DNA of 64,000 nucleotides, from positions 434,001-498,000 of the forward strand of contig CBDFIO010000001.1 of assembly GCA_965248155.1 (NCBI GenBank), read 5' to 3'. This document shows, one piece after another, positions 18,175 through 28,013 of the stretch (positions within the stretch are counted from its first letter, which is position 1; each line of letters starts with the position of its first letter). A program made the position numbers and the translations under genes. A model generated the notes under the pieces. That model saw only the letters and a program-made list of their open reading frames with translations, was not told the DNA's origin and made no database searches. This DNA comes from RFSX01 sp965248155. GTDB lineage: Bacteria; Bacteroidota; Bacteroidia; Chitinophagales; Saprospiraceae.

Positions 18175-18681
18175 TTAAATCCTGGGTTCAGTTAATCTTT
18201 TTGATAACTCAACAGAAATCAAATTTTCTAGTGGTGTTTTTCCAGTGGAGATCTTTCTTATGTTAATAATTAACGGGTAACCATACTTTAGTTTGTTTTT
18301 CTGCTGTGATTTATCCATAATTATTGAAGTATTATTTTCAAGAATTAAAGCTATCAAGTGAGGATACTCTGGTTTTAATGACTTGACTGCTTGTACATTA
18401 TTCCATTTTATCAACTGATTTTTAGTCCCATCAGTATTATTAATGATTCCATTGTTGTCAATAATCAGCATTCTATTTTGAAACATATATTTATATAATG
18501 CCCATAGCAACAGTCCCAACCAAAATACCAAATTTGCGATCCCGATTATTTTTGCTAGAAATGGGTTGTTGTAATTAGAGGAATAAAATGTTAACTGTAT
18601 TCCCAAGTAAATAAACGGTATGGCGCCGCTCAATGCAAATACCAACTGTTTTAAGGTTCTTTTAATGATAATTTTCTCCAT
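18175..18681 (-). CDS. Membrane protein with a PH-like C-terminal domain (STM3941-like)
   Basis: 168 residues with two hydrophobic helices (about 12-32 and 44-66). A soluble part follows, beginning NRMLIIDNNGI and containing IKWNNVQAVKSLKPEYPHLI. This layout, two helices then a bacterial PH-like domain, matches the STM3941 family of unknown function. It lies 5 bp downstream of the 771-residue redox fusion gene and is likely cotranscribed. Confidence 0.65.
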   Translation of the reverse strand: MEKIIIKRTLKQLVFALSGAIPFIYLGIQLTFYSSNYNNPFLAKIIGIANLVFWLGLLLWALYKYMFQNRMLIIDNNGIINNTDGTKNQLIKWNNVQAVKSLKPEYPHLIALILENNTSIIMDKSQQKNKLKYGYPLIINIRKISTGKTPLENLISVELSKRLTEPRI

Positions 18682-18686
18682 TAAAA

Positions 18687-21002
18687 CTATTGCTTAACTT
18701 CTGTTATAGGAATAAAAGTGTCATTAGGCTTTGTTCCATTATCAAATGACAGAACATCCATTGGACAAACAGTAATACAAATTCCACAATGTATGCATGA
18801 ACTGTTCGTGTTATCAAATGGCTCTTGATTTTTAGCAAACTTCATGACGTCCACACCCACTTGACAATAAGTAGAACATTGTGTACAAGAAATACATTTA
18901 TCGTTGGAAACAATTTTCAATTTACCATACCAGCTGGAAAGTATTTTCATATAATGGGCGAGGGGACACCAGAATCGACACCAAGTCTTTCCACCAAAGA
19001 ATGGATATAAACCAATAGGGATAACGGCTACCAACCAAAAGTCGACGATATAGTCATATGTAGACCAGATAGCGTTGTTGCCTTCAGATCCAAAAGCAAA
19101 ATATATTACGGCTAATGAAATAAATGACCAAATCATGATTAATGGACCTTGGAATTCAAATTTCTGACTTCTCAAGCCTTTAGGAGACAGGTGCCTCCAA
19201 GTATCTCCAAGTGTTTCCGCGAGTCCACCACATCCACAAACCCAGGTACAAAAACGCATTCCATGAAATCGAACGAAAATTGGAATGGCGATGAAAGTAA
19301 GGAATAGCCCAAATCCAATAAATCCCCATTTTATCATTGCAGGATCTCCTTCGTACCACCAGAAGAAAGTGTTGAAAAACAATGGAAAAGGTTGATATAA
19401 ACCCCATCCTCTCCAATAGAATTTTCCAATCATTACGGATAAAACCATATTTACAACAATGAAGAAAATCAATTGGAATGCAATGATACTTATAAAGCGT
19501 TTGATCTGATGATTGTCACCAGTATCAATTCCCCAACGTTTCATGGCGCGAAGACCAAAAAATAAAACTAAAAAGGTGTAAAGTGCAGAATACCAAAACG
19601 ATGGTGCTCCTTTTAATGCTATAACTGCTGTAGGAACAAATTTTTCAAATATGCCACTTCCGAGATATGCCGCAATTGCATCGCTGCCTATCCAATGAAA
19701 TGGAAATTTTGGAGTACTGCTTTTTGCGGCATAAATCACATAACTGAGAATCATAGTTAGACTGAGCCATGCCCATCTGTTTCGCTTGTATCCCATGAAT
19801 GATAATACAATCAGTCCAAAGAAAAATCCTATACCAGCTAAACTGCCTCTAAAAGATCCATTGTGAACACCAACTTCATACCCCCAAATGCTTATGCCTG
19901 CCATGGTCAGCAATCCGGCAATTAATGCGATCCATTTGTTTCCATGCCAAGAGTCGGCCAAATCAATACCTACTTTTTTGAAGAATCCCACTGAAGGGAT
20001 TGCGCCAATCATCTCGAAGACGACTTGATTGCTGACGACTTTTTTTTCCTCCTTGTCCTGATCCATCAGAACGATACTATCTTGTTCGATAGCTTCCAAT
20101 CTGGTATCAAAATATAGATCTATTTTACCTTCAGATGCTTTTTCAAGAATTGCATCAGAGTTTCTTTTCTTTGGATAGATAAACTCCTTATCGATGGTCG
20201 CCATAGTAACATGATTGGTGTCACATAAGGCAAGTGCAGCTTCACATGCTACATCTCCACCACCGTAGACAAATAGCTGGTTATTTCTATAAATTCCGGC
20301 ATCAGCCAGAGAATGAAATATTCTATTGGCATATTTCTTTTCACCTGGCACTCCTGCTTTTCGCGGATTACCGGATTTACCAATGGATAATAATATTATT
20401 GCAGCTGTATATTTTGATTTGTCCGTGACGACCGTAAAGTTTCCTTTGCTGCCTTGAATATCTTCAACCTTTTCGAATTCATGCAAATTCATGTTAAAGG
20501 CTTTGCGTTCCTCATCCCATTTTTCAAGCAATACTTCTTTAGGACATTCTTCAAACCAGATGCTTCCTTTTTGTTCCAACGAATGAGGCTCATTAAAGAG
20601 TGGCTTTCCTTTTGTGAAATCCTGTATAAGATTTGCAAACCGTTCGGCTTCAATAACCAGATAGCTGATGCCAAGTTCATAGCAACGCTTAGAAGCAGCA
20701 AATCCTGTTGCTCCGCTTCCTACAATAATGACCTGATAATTTAAATCTGACTTGTCCTTGTATTTTTTGCTTTCATCTTGAATATTATTAACCCAGTCGT
20801 AACCATCATTGAGCCCTACCTTTAACAAGGGATTACCTGCCGCATCTCCAACGATATAAAGTCCTTTAATTCTTGTTTCACCGAATTCATCTACACTAGG
20901 AAGTTTTGGATAAGAAGGCCCAAGGCGTTTAGGACCTCTTAATATTTTAATGTCATCTCTAACTCTCTCTTTAAGGCGATCAATTGAAAGCGCTTCGATC
21001 AT
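18687..21002 (-). CDS. Flavin pyridine-nucleotide oxidoreductase fused to a NapH/NosR-type polyferredoxin membrane module
   Basis: A 771-residue fusion. The N-terminal half is a thioredoxin-reductase-like flavoprotein: VIIVGSGATGFAA near 92 (FAD site) and VYGGGDVACEAAL near 246 (NAD(P)H site). From about 355 there are about eight membrane helices with Cys motifs FCTWVCGCGG and WCRFWCP, as in NapH/NosR/CcoG proteins. The C-terminus has two [4Fe-4S] sites, CISCTQCSTYC and CIHCGICITVCP. It could pass electrons from NAD(P)H through flavin and clusters to a membrane or periplasmic acceptor. The partner is unknown, and neither nosZ nor a nap gene is near. Confidence 0.88.
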   Translation of the reverse strand: MIEALSIDRLKERVRDDIKILRGPKRLGPSYPKLPSVDEFGETRIKGLYIVGDAAGNPLLKVGLNDGYDWVNNIQDESKKYKDKSDLNYQVIIVGSGATGFAASKRCYELGISYLVIEAERFANLIQDFTKGKPLFNEPHSLEQKGSIWFEECPKEVLLEKWDEERKAFNMNLHEFEKVEDIQGSKGNFTVVTDKSKYTAAIILLSIGKSGNPRKAGVPGEKKYANRIFHSLADAGIYRNNQLFVYGGGDVACEAALALCDTNHVTMATIDKEFIYPKKRNSDAILEKASEGKIDLYFDTRLEAIEQDSIVLMDQDKEEKKVVSNQVVFEMIGAIPSVGFFKKVGIDLADSWHGNKWIALIAGLLTMAGISIWGYEVGVHNGSFRGSLAGIGFFFGLIVLSFMGYKRNRWAWLSLTMILSYVIYAAKSSTPKFPFHWIGSDAIAAYLGSGIFEKFVPTAVIALKGAPSFWYSALYTFLVLFFGLRAMKRWGIDTGDNHQIKRFISIIAFQLIFFIVVNMVLSVMIGKFYWRGWGLYQPFPLFFNTFFWWYEGDPAMIKWGFIGFGLFLTFIAIPIFVRFHGMRFCTWVCGCGGLAETLGDTWRHLSPKGLRSQKFEFQGPLIMIWSFISLAVIYFAFGSEGNNAIWSTYDYIVDFWLVAVIPIGLYPFFGGKTWCRFWCPLAHYMKILSSWYGKLKIVSNDKCISCTQCSTYCQVGVDVMKFAKNQEPFDNTNSSCIHCGICITVCPMDVLSFDNGTKPNDTFIPITEVKQ

Positions 21003-21087
21003 ACGGATTTAATATTTTCTCCTAAGTTAATTTGATTTAAAGAATTCGCTTGAATTAATATTGTCAATATAAGACAGAATGCATCAT

Positions 21088-21588
21088 TCAAATGGATTTT
21101 TCAACGAGATCAATAATTTCGGTAACGTTCAAATCTGTTGTATCAATAATTTGGACGGAGTTTGGGCATTCATATTCTGATAATTGTCTATTAACAATGT
21201 CTACTCTCTGATACATTCGGTTTTCAGGTATTCTCAACTCGTCTCTTCTGTGATTTTCCTGAAGTTCACATTTTAAATAAACGATTTTTAGTCTTCCTTG
21301 TACTTTTGAAAATAACTGATCTATAAGTATTTCTAAACCAAAGGGGGTCCACACATTTTCAATTGCAACCGACATATTGTAATCCAGATAGGCTTGAGTG
21401 ATCTTGACTGTTAGATTTGCTGTGAATGCTTCCTCTTCTTCTGTCCATTGCCCAAAATCTTTTTTATGAATCCACTCTGTCAGATAATCACACTCTATAC
21501 AAGCACCATCTTTTAATTTAGCCCACGCCACTCCAGTTGTAGTTTTACCTACTCCACACGCACCTGTTATGATTAATATTTCGTTCAT
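21088..21588 (-). CDS. P-loop nucleotide-binding kinase-like protein
   Basis: 166 residues with a clear Walker A (GACGVGKTTTG, residues 9-19) near the N-terminus, a core of nucleoside/shikimate-kinase size, and a lid-like Arg-rich stretch (ENHRRDELRIPENRMYQR). It probably phosphorylates a small molecule or nucleotide in the cytoplasm, but the substrate cannot be assigned. It is flanked by 85 bp and 46 bp gaps. Confidence 0.75.
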   Translation of the reverse strand: MNEILIITGACGVGKTTTGVAWAKLKDGACIECDYLTEWIHKKDFGQWTEEEEAFTANLTVKITQAYLDYNMSVAIENVWTPFGLEILIDQLFSKVQGRLKIVYLKCELQENHRRDELRIPENRMYQRVDIVNRQLSEYECPNSVQIIDTTDLNVTEIIDLVEKSI

Positions 21589-21634
21589 TTTGATTCTAAC
21601 TTGATTAAATAGCGGCGAATTCTAGCTTAGTAAT

Positions 21635-22294
21635 TTATTGATAGTTAGGAATATTTAATCCTAGTATTATATCACGCTTTATGCTTAGATGACCATTTTC
21701 AGTATTTACGCTCACTATTCCTGATCCACCTCTTTTTGGCTGAGAAGATCTTTCTGATGTTGTCAATAGAGGGTCGTCGTCAAAAAGAAAATCATCAATA
21801 TAATATTCGTTTATATCTTGCTCTTTAACTGTTATATGAATATGTTCTGCGACTGCTCCACCAGGATAAGCGCCTGGTCTTACGGTATAGAAATTATATT
21901 TACCATCATCTCCGGTTTTTATCCATCCACGGATATATCCATGCCTTCTGTCCCATCCTTTTTCAACACCTTTAGTAGGATATATGCCTTGAGGATTTGT
22001 ATGATAAATATAAAGAATGACATCCTCTGCAGGAGTTTTTCCGTCTTGATTATAGACGATTCCACTGATTTTAAGTTTGGCGGATGAATTATAGTAAGTG
22101 GGTAAGGTGTCGACAGCAATTAATACTTTATCTCCATATTCATGTATAGCTTCACAGCCTTCACAAGGTCCGCCTACTAACTGTGTATTACTAGTTTTAG
22201 ACGTTTGGGAATAACAGGAATTGAATATTATCAATGTTAAAAAGCCAAAGAGAAGTAGCTTTATTTCAATTTTTATTAAGCTTTTTAGAGTCAT
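21635..22294 (-). CDS. Lipoprotein of the intradiol ring-cleavage dioxygenase family
   Basis: 219 residues. A lipoprotein signal (LTLIIFNSC) anchors it to a membrane. The C-terminal catalytic fold has the iron-site pattern: YIYHT, RGWIKTGDDGKYNFYTVRP, then AEHIHITV. Fe(III) catechol dioxygenases use two Tyr and two His at these places. Lipidated members of this family are found in Bacteroidota and their substrates are not well defined, so catechol cleavage is a family inference. No aromatic pathway genes are close. Confidence 0.82.
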   Translation of the reverse strand: MTLKSLIKIEIKLLLFGFLTLIIFNSCYSQTSKTSNTQLVGGPCEGCEAIHEYGDKVLIAVDTLPTYYNSSAKLKISGIVYNQDGKTPAEDVILYIYHTNPQGIYPTKGVEKGWDRRHGYIRGWIKTGDDGKYNFYTVRPGAYPGGAVAEHIHITVKEQDINEYYIDDFLFDDDPLLTTSERSSQPKRGGSGIVSVNTENGHLSIKRDIILGLNIPNYQ

Positions 22295-22304
22295 GCTTTA
22301 GAAT

Positions 22305-22919
22305 TTAGAATATAATACCTGGGGCAAGTACCCATTTAAAAATCACTCTTAGAAAAACTAAAAGACCGAGCGTAGGTATAGATAGTTTGGCGAGTTCAGT
22401 GTTGCCTGATTTTTCTAATGTTTTTATGCCTTCAGCATTTTGCCATGGATAAATAAATACCATTCCACTCATAATTGGATATATGATACTGATTATTGCA
22501 ATGATAGGTAAATAAAGAAATGTGATTATTGATGATCCTATTAACCAGGGTACTATTAATATTATTAATGAGAAGTTCTTTCTGGACTTACCATCTTGTA
22601 TCCATTCAGGGTTAGAGCAGAATTCCAAAAATGGCTTAGTCATCCTGAATGCGATGTATAATAGTGCCATTGCACCAATGATAGCCACAATTATTTGATA
22701 AACTATTGGAAAGTCAAGAAGTAAATAAACCTTTCCAATATCCCCATTATTAAATAGTGGGCCGGTCATCAGGTAACCAAGGAAATTATTAAATCCTAAT
22801 ACAGAGAACCAAAGCAAAAGCAAATGAATGAGTTTACGTCCCTTTGATCTTAAAAATAGAAACGCCGCTATTAATCCTTGAAATAAGCTGAGTATCGGTC
22901 CTGCAAGGGTATCTGGCAC
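22305..22919 (-). pseudogene. C-terminal part of a HExxH membrane protein (M50-like), after a frameshift
   Basis: About 204 residues with five or six hydrophobic helices, starting with PDTLAGPILSLFQGLI, typical of the second half of site-2-protease-like membrane proteins (AGPxxSLxQG). It lacks its own plausible start; the apparent start is an internal GTG. The N-terminal part, with the HELAHA zinc motif, lies in another frame at 22871-23101. The frames must switch between about 22920 and 22935, just after FVEHFAF, by a one- or two-base change. Confidence 0.72.
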
Positions 22920-23101
22920 TTTTGAGACAATAAAAGCTGATCAAATGCAAAATGTTCTACGAAGTTATGATGAAGAACAGGAACGCTATTGTACAAATAT
23001 CCAATTATTGCGTGAGCGAGTTCATGAAGGATGGTTGTAATTAGAAATGCAATAACATATAAAAAGGTAGAATTCAGGATTATAAAACTTCTTTCTTTCA
23101 T
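22871..23101 (-). pseudogene. N-terminal part of the HExxH membrane protein (M50-like)
   Basis: This stretch starts MKERSFIILN and carries one membrane helix with LHELAHA, the zinc-binding HExxH of membrane metallopeptidases (His26, Glu27, His30), then LHHNFVEHFAF. After that the frame loses similarity and stops at 22871. The remaining protein follows in a different frame at 22305-22919. Joined, the protein would be about 265 residues. Because the HExxH is intact, this may be a sequencing frameshift rather than an old pseudogene. Confidence 0.72.
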
Positions 23102-23178
23102 TATATCCCAAGTTATTCAATATTTTCTTCTGATGATCTTTGAAAATATTGATATACGGACATCAGTATGGGAAATAA

Positions 23179-23697
23179 TTAGAAACCAAAGGCCAGATGA
23201 ATTCCTAAACTGAAATGTATGTCTTCAGGATCATAAGCTAGTTCCATGACTGGACCTATATGAAAATTGCCCATTTCAAACTCATAGGTTGTCTCCAGAT
23301 GTAAGGCAAATGCAGCAGATGAGTCCTCTTCATTTTCAAATGTAAAACCTGGTGCTAAATTTAAACTGAGTTTTTCAATTAAGCGATAACTAGCGACAAG
23401 TCCATATGTCTGATGTTCGTGATCATCAAATATTCTCTCATAGCCCAATCCAAAACCCCATTTGTTATCTTTAATATAATAGAGATAATGAAAATGTACA
23501 CCATAAGTCCATTCTTTTTCTTTGAAAAAGTAATAGGGTGAAACGGCTAGTCCAATTTCGTTTCGGTGGTGACTGTGATGAACATGATCTGGATGATCGT
23601 GGTCTGTGTGATCGTGGTCTGTGTGATCGTGTTTATGATCCTGAGCTGAAAGCTGTAGTGTGAAGACAAGTAGTCCTATGATTAAACTGTATTTCAT
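23179..23697 (-). CDS. Exported protein with a His-rich N-terminus and outer-membrane-barrel-like body
   Basis: 172 residues. A signal peptide (1-18, ending LSAQ) is followed by a His/Asp-rich stretch (about 20-45, DHDHTDHDHPDHVHHSHH), which likely binds divalent metals such as zinc, nickel or copper. The rest alternates aromatic and polar residues in short strands and ends HLAFGF, as small eight-stranded outer-membrane proteins do. The His stretch is encoded by near-perfect 15-bp repeats. No metal transporter gene is adjacent. Confidence 0.7.
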   Translation of the reverse strand: MKYSLIIGLLVFTLQLSAQDHKHDHTDHDHTDHDHPDHVHHSHHRNEIGLAVSPYYFFKEKEWTYGVHFHYLYYIKDNKWGFGLGYERIFDDHEHQTYGLVASYRLIEKLSLNLAPGFTFENEEDSSAAFALHLETTYEFEMGNFHIGPVMELAYDPEDIHFSLGIHLAFGF

Positions 23698-23704
23698 AAT
23701 AATT

Positions 23705-24277
23705 CTAAGTAAAAATATTATTTATAATTAACCTTAATTCCGGTATTAAGTTGCTTTCAAACCAAGTGTTTTTTTTAATCCAAATATTATTCCTTGGAGA
23801 AGGGTGCGGTAAAACAATAAATTCAGGAAGAAAGGATTTGTATGCCTTAACTGTATTTGTAAGTGTTTTTTTATTCCTATCTACCAAGTATTTTTTTTGA
23901 GCATAGACTCCTATAAGTATTTTAAGTTCTAACTTTTTCATTTTAGCAAGGACTTTGTTATGCCAGAGAGGCGCGCATTCTTTGCGGGGAGCTAAGTCTC
24001 CTGATTTTCCTTTACCAGGGCAACAAAAACTCATAGGAAGAAGTGCAAAATTCTTAGGATTATAAAAAGTATCAGTATCTACACCTAACCATTCTCTTAA
24101 TCTTACACCGCTTTTATCATCCCAGGGGATGCTTGTTTTGTGAACTATATTTCCGGGTGCTTGACCAATTATAACTACCCGGCTATCTTGGTGTGCTGTC
24201 ATTACAGGATTAACACCATGTTCAAGAAATGGAAGACAAACAGTACATTGACGGATTTCGGAAATTATACCTTTCAT
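23705..24277 (-). CDS. Uracil-DNA glycosylase superfamily protein
   Basis: 190 residues with the superfamily motif 1 VVIIGQAPGNIVHK (residues 34-47) and motif 2 VLPHPSPRNN near 156-165. It also has Cys residues near the N-terminus (CTVCLPF) and CCPGKG that resemble the iron-sulfur-binding families 4/5, but the full four-Cys pattern is not certain. The enzyme would remove uracil or related bases from DNA, or bind nucleic acid as UdgX-like proteins do. It stands 7 bp upstream of the His-rich gene. Confidence 0.8.
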   Translation of the reverse strand: MKGIISEIRQCTVCLPFLEHGVNPVMTAHQDSRVVIIGQAPGNIVHKTSIPWDDKSGVRLREWLGVDTDTFYNPKNFALLPMSFCCPGKGKSGDLAPRKECAPLWHNKVLAKMKKLELKILIGVYAQKKYLVDRNKKTLTNTVKAYKSFLPEFIVLPHPSPRNNIWIKKNTWFESNLIPELRLIINNIFT

Positions 24278-24398
24278 GCAGAATTGTTCTATTCAATTAA
24301 AATCTACAGGATTATGAATATAGAATAGCAATAATTATATTTAAAAATTACCGCAAGAAACAATTTTTATATAATTAACTAAGCAAAAAAGATAGAAT

Positions 24399-24755
24399 AT
24401 GTCCTTACATACAATTTTTGTTAAACTTCATGAAGAAGGTCCACATTTAGATTTAACAGAAGGCACACATCAGGGTGAAGCTTTAACTTTTGAAACTGAG
24501 GTCAGTGCCGGTGATACTATTAAATGGCAATTATCCTCAGACAGTGGTATTGCTTCTTTAGAGCGTGTTAAACCTTATAGTCCGGAAGAAAGACCCGATG
24601 ATGCTGATCTTATATCTGCTTCAATTAAGAATTCTGATGGGTCTATTCAAGTGAGTGTTCATGCCCCTGCTTCGCATGGTGAACTACATGAATCTTACCT
24701 TATGGGTACAGAAAGAATTCAGGTGATGAAATTACATGGGAAGACCCCAAACTAA
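24399..24755 (+). CDS. Small soluble protein of unknown function
   Basis: 118 residues, no signal peptide or membrane segment, acidic, with a beta-rich pattern (GEALTFETEVSAGDTIKWQL, then ISASIKNSDGSIQVSVHAPA). An all-beta ligand-binding fold is possible. No family is recognised. It is one of the few plus-strand genes and stands alone between two minus-strand units, with about 120 bp on each side in which nothing else is seen. Confidence 0.55.
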   Translation: MSLHTIFVKLHEEGPHLDLTEGTHQGEALTFETEVSAGDTIKWQLSSDSGIASLERVKPYSPEERPDDADLISASIKNSDGSIQVSVHAPASHGELHESYLMGTERIQVMKLHGKTPN

Positions 24756-24875
24756 GAATGCGAGGCAATACCGGAAATTAAACTACTAATTCAGGATACT
24801 TGAGATTTCGGAAGCTAGGAAAAATAGCTGCTTATAACTGAGGAAATATTGTTCTAATTCCATTGATAGGGGATA

Positions 24876-27800
24876 TTATCTCATTGTTGGAATAATACTG
24901 AAAACATAACGATATTCTTTTGCAGGAATGCAATATTCATCATGTACCAATCTTCCCCATGAATTATCACCTCCTACACCCATCTGTAGATGATCAATAT
25001 TCCATTGATACAGATTTCCCAATTTGATATCAGAACCATGTTTTGATGTCACAGGAACAAGGCCAGATACTGATTTTCCACCATCTTTTCCAATAACGAA
25101 ATCCAGTTCCTTATTTGTAAATGGCCATATGCTGCCATTTAAGAGGTGATGGTCTTCTGATTGAACTGTCAACTTTAGGATATCTGATTCTGCCGTCATC
25201 CACCGTAAATCGGTTTTGTTTCCTGTTTCCTGAGGACGAGAATACCGATGAAATTGTTTAGTTATTTTATCCCTGTAAATCCCAATCTTTCCCGATGATT
25301 TTCTATCCCAATACGTTTCATGCGGGCCACGACCATACCAGGATGTGTGTGTGAAATTATTATTTAAGAAAACGGACATACCGACTCTTGGAATATTGGG
25401 TAAGCCTTCAGTGATTGGTTTAAATTTATATTTTATCCCTAATTGACCTTTTTCAGAAAGTGCATAATGAATTACTAGTTCTGCAATACTGTCCTGCAAA
25501 ATGTATTCAGTTGTAAATAATATAATATCATCCACAGTTTTAGGAGGGTAGAGTAGTCTGGATTCTAAATTATTGCTAGCATATTGCCAGATTTTCGCCC
25601 AGATATGCATTTCATTTCCCAGATCATTATCAGTAGGAGCTCTCCAAAAATTGGGTTTGATTGGCATAGAAGTAATAAGATATCCGTTGAAATGCCAATG
25701 CAAAATTTCTCCTGTTTGATTGTGGACTTCAATTGTCGTAATTCCATTTCCAATAAGAAAACTATAGGACTTTCTGACGATTTTAAATGGGTTACTATCC
25801 AGATCTGATTCTTTACCAACAATATTTCGTTCTTGAATTATAAATTGCTCATTGGCCAATTCATGATCCGCGCTAATGAGATCTGAAGCCTGGATCGTAT
25901 GCAGACTAAAACTTAACACATATTCGGATGATGTATCAAGATCACCATATTGAAGATTAAACAATTGACTTTCTTGGGGAGCGATATCAATTTCCTGGAT
26001 TTCTCCTTCTCTTTCATTTAAACCATCCTTCAATAAAACCCATTTGAGCTTTAGATCCTTTAGCGCCTGGAAAAAGAACTTATTGCTTAATTGCAATTGA
26101 CTTTTATTCAGATCCCAATCAAACGTGATGTTTTGATATACTTTCTTGACCTCATAAAGGTGGGGGTGAGGGTTTCTGTAGGGATCAACTAAACCATTAT
26201 TCAGAAAATTTCCATCCGTAGGAAGGTCAGGGTGATAGTCGTGACCGTAAGCCAGAAAGGGCCTACCATTTTCATTTTTATATTCCAATGATTGATCCAC
26301 CCAATCCCAAATAAATCCACCTTGCAAAGAGGGATAACGTTTAATGATATCCCAATAATCCTGAAGGTTGCCAACTGAATTCCCCATAGCGTGAGCATAT
26401 TCTATCATTATGGCTGGTCGGTCCGGATTCTTTTCTGCATAGTTAATTAAGGCTTCAGGTCTCGGATACATGGGGCAATAAATATCTGTATAATCAGATT
26501 TTCTTGCTGGTTCATATTGAACAGGGCGGGTTTTGTCCATCTCTTTTAGCCATTGATAAGTTTGTCTAAACACTTCTCCTTCTCCAGCTTCATTTCCTAG
26601 TGACCATATAATGATTGATGGATGATTCCTGTCTCTGTAATACATGCGTTGGGTTCTATCAAGATGAGCCGGAAACCATGACATTTCATTTCCAATTTGA
26701 GTTTGCTCATCTATCGCTAAAGGATGGCTTTCAATATTGGCTTCATCGATTACATACAAACCATGTAAATCGCATAGATCATACCAGTAAGGATGATTGG
26801 GGTAATGGCTGCTTCTGACCGCATTGATGTTGTGTTGTTTCATCAATTTAATATCCTCTTCCATGCGCTCTTTTGAAATAACATGCCCTGTATGTGGATC
26901 AGTTTCATGACGATCTACACCTTTTATGTAGATGGCTTGACCATTGATCAGCAATTGATTGTTTTCGACGCGAATATTTCTAAATCCTACTGATTTTTGA
27001 ATGTATTGATCGTTGCTTTTGTCAGTTTCATCCATTAGTTGGATCTCCAGACTATAACAGTTAGGAATTTCTGCAGACCATTGTTTGACATCTGCAACAA
27101 TGGAATCAAATTCAACAATCAGACTATCTCCGGCATTAATAATCAGATTACGTTCGATCTCTATTATTTCATCTTCTTCGTCTGATAGTTTAACCCGGAT
27201 TTTTCGATTCTGATCTTCTTGGGAATTGTTTGAAATCCACGTTTTAAGTTTGAATAACCCATCTTGAAAGCTGTCATCTAGATCAGCGAGTATTTCAAAA
27301 TCTGATATTGTTGTCTTTTCTCTTGAGTAGATGAAAACTTCTCTTTCAATACCACTCATCCGAAGCATATCCTGACTTTCAAGATAACTGGCATCGCTCC
27401 ATCGATACATCTGGATAGCAATTTGATTATCGCCCTCGTGAATGAATGGTGTAATATCGAATTCAGCAGGCGTTTTGGATCCTTGTGAAAAACCGACAAA
27501 TGTGCCATTGATGTATAGATACATTGCTGACTTTGCACCAGCGAAATGGATAATAACATCATCTCCTGACCATTTTTCAGGAATTGTAAAACGATGTCTG
27601 TACGTACCAACCGGGTTGTAATCTTTGGGAGCGTCAGGCCATGTCGTGGTGAATGGATATCGTTCATCCAAATAAATAGGGTGACCGTATCCTTCCACTT
27701 CCCAATTGGCTGGAACAGGGATGCTATCCCACAAGGTATCGTCAAAATCGGTTTTGTAAAATTGCTTTATTCTGTTTTTTGGAGATTTAGACCAGTGAAA

Positions 27801-28013
27801 TTTCCAGTCTCCGTTTAATGATACATACCTCTCAGAATTATGGACATCAATTACTGACGCCAGAGCATTGTTTTCAAAAGCAAAAAAATCTGCTCTGGGA
27901 TGTAATTTGTTAATTTCAAAAATCTGATGGTTGCAGTGAGAATTGTACTTCCTGTCTTCTCTGCTGCAAGCAGTTAAGATCAACAGTAATCCAAATAATA
28001 TATACCTAGTCAT
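24876..28013 (-). CDS. lacZ: Glycoside hydrolase family 2 beta-galactosidase-like lipoprotein
   Basis: 1045 residues in the five-domain LacZ order: sugar-binding, immunoglobulin-like, TIM barrel, second Ig-like, C-terminal beta-sandwich. The acid/base is Glu475 in SLGNEAGEG and the nucleophile Glu538 in MIEYAHAMGNS; WYDLCDLHG and GGFIWDWVDQ are also typical. The signal peptide ends LILTACS, so it is probably lipid-anchored outside the cytoplasm. It overlaps the GH63-like gene upstream by 8 bp, so they share a transcript. Galactosidase specificity is inferred; GH2 enzymes also include other beta-glycosidases. Confidence 0.92.
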   Translation of the reverse strand: MTRYILFGLLLILTACSREDRKYNSHCNHQIFEINKLHPRADFFAFENNALASVIDVHNSERYVSLNGDWKFHWSKSPKNRIKQFYKTDFDDTLWDSIPVPANWEVEGYGHPIYLDERYPFTTTWPDAPKDYNPVGTYRHRFTIPEKWSGDDVIIHFAGAKSAMYLYINGTFVGFSQGSKTPAEFDITPFIHEGDNQIAIQMYRWSDASYLESQDMLRMSGIEREVFIYSREKTTISDFEILADLDDSFQDGLFKLKTWISNNSQEDQNRKIRVKLSDEEDEIIEIERNLIINAGDSLIVEFDSIVADVKQWSAEIPNCYSLEIQLMDETDKSNDQYIQKSVGFRNIRVENNQLLINGQAIYIKGVDRHETDPHTGHVISKERMEEDIKLMKQHNINAVRSSHYPNHPYWYDLCDLHGLYVIDEANIESHPLAIDEQTQIGNEMSWFPAHLDRTQRMYYRDRNHPSIIIWSLGNEAGEGEVFRQTYQWLKEMDKTRPVQYEPARKSDYTDIYCPMYPRPEALINYAEKNPDRPAIMIEYAHAMGNSVGNLQDYWDIIKRYPSLQGGFIWDWVDQSLEYKNENGRPFLAYGHDYHPDLPTDGNFLNNGLVDPYRNPHPHLYEVKKVYQNITFDWDLNKSQLQLSNKFFFQALKDLKLKWVLLKDGLNEREGEIQEIDIAPQESQLFNLQYGDLDTSSEYVLSFSLHTIQASDLISADHELANEQFIIQERNIVGKESDLDSNPFKIVRKSYSFLIGNGITTIEVHNQTGEILHWHFNGYLITSMPIKPNFWRAPTDNDLGNEMHIWAKIWQYASNNLESRLLYPPKTVDDIILFTTEYILQDSIAELVIHYALSEKGQLGIKYKFKPITEGLPNIPRVGMSVFLNNNFTHTSWYGRGPHETYWDRKSSGKIGIYRDKITKQFHRYSRPQETGNKTDLRWMTAESDILKLTVQSEDHHLLNGSIWPFTNKELDFVIGKDGGKSVSGLVPVTSKHGSDIKLGNLYQWNIDHLQMGVGGDNSWGRLVHDEYCIPAKEYRYVFSIIPTMR

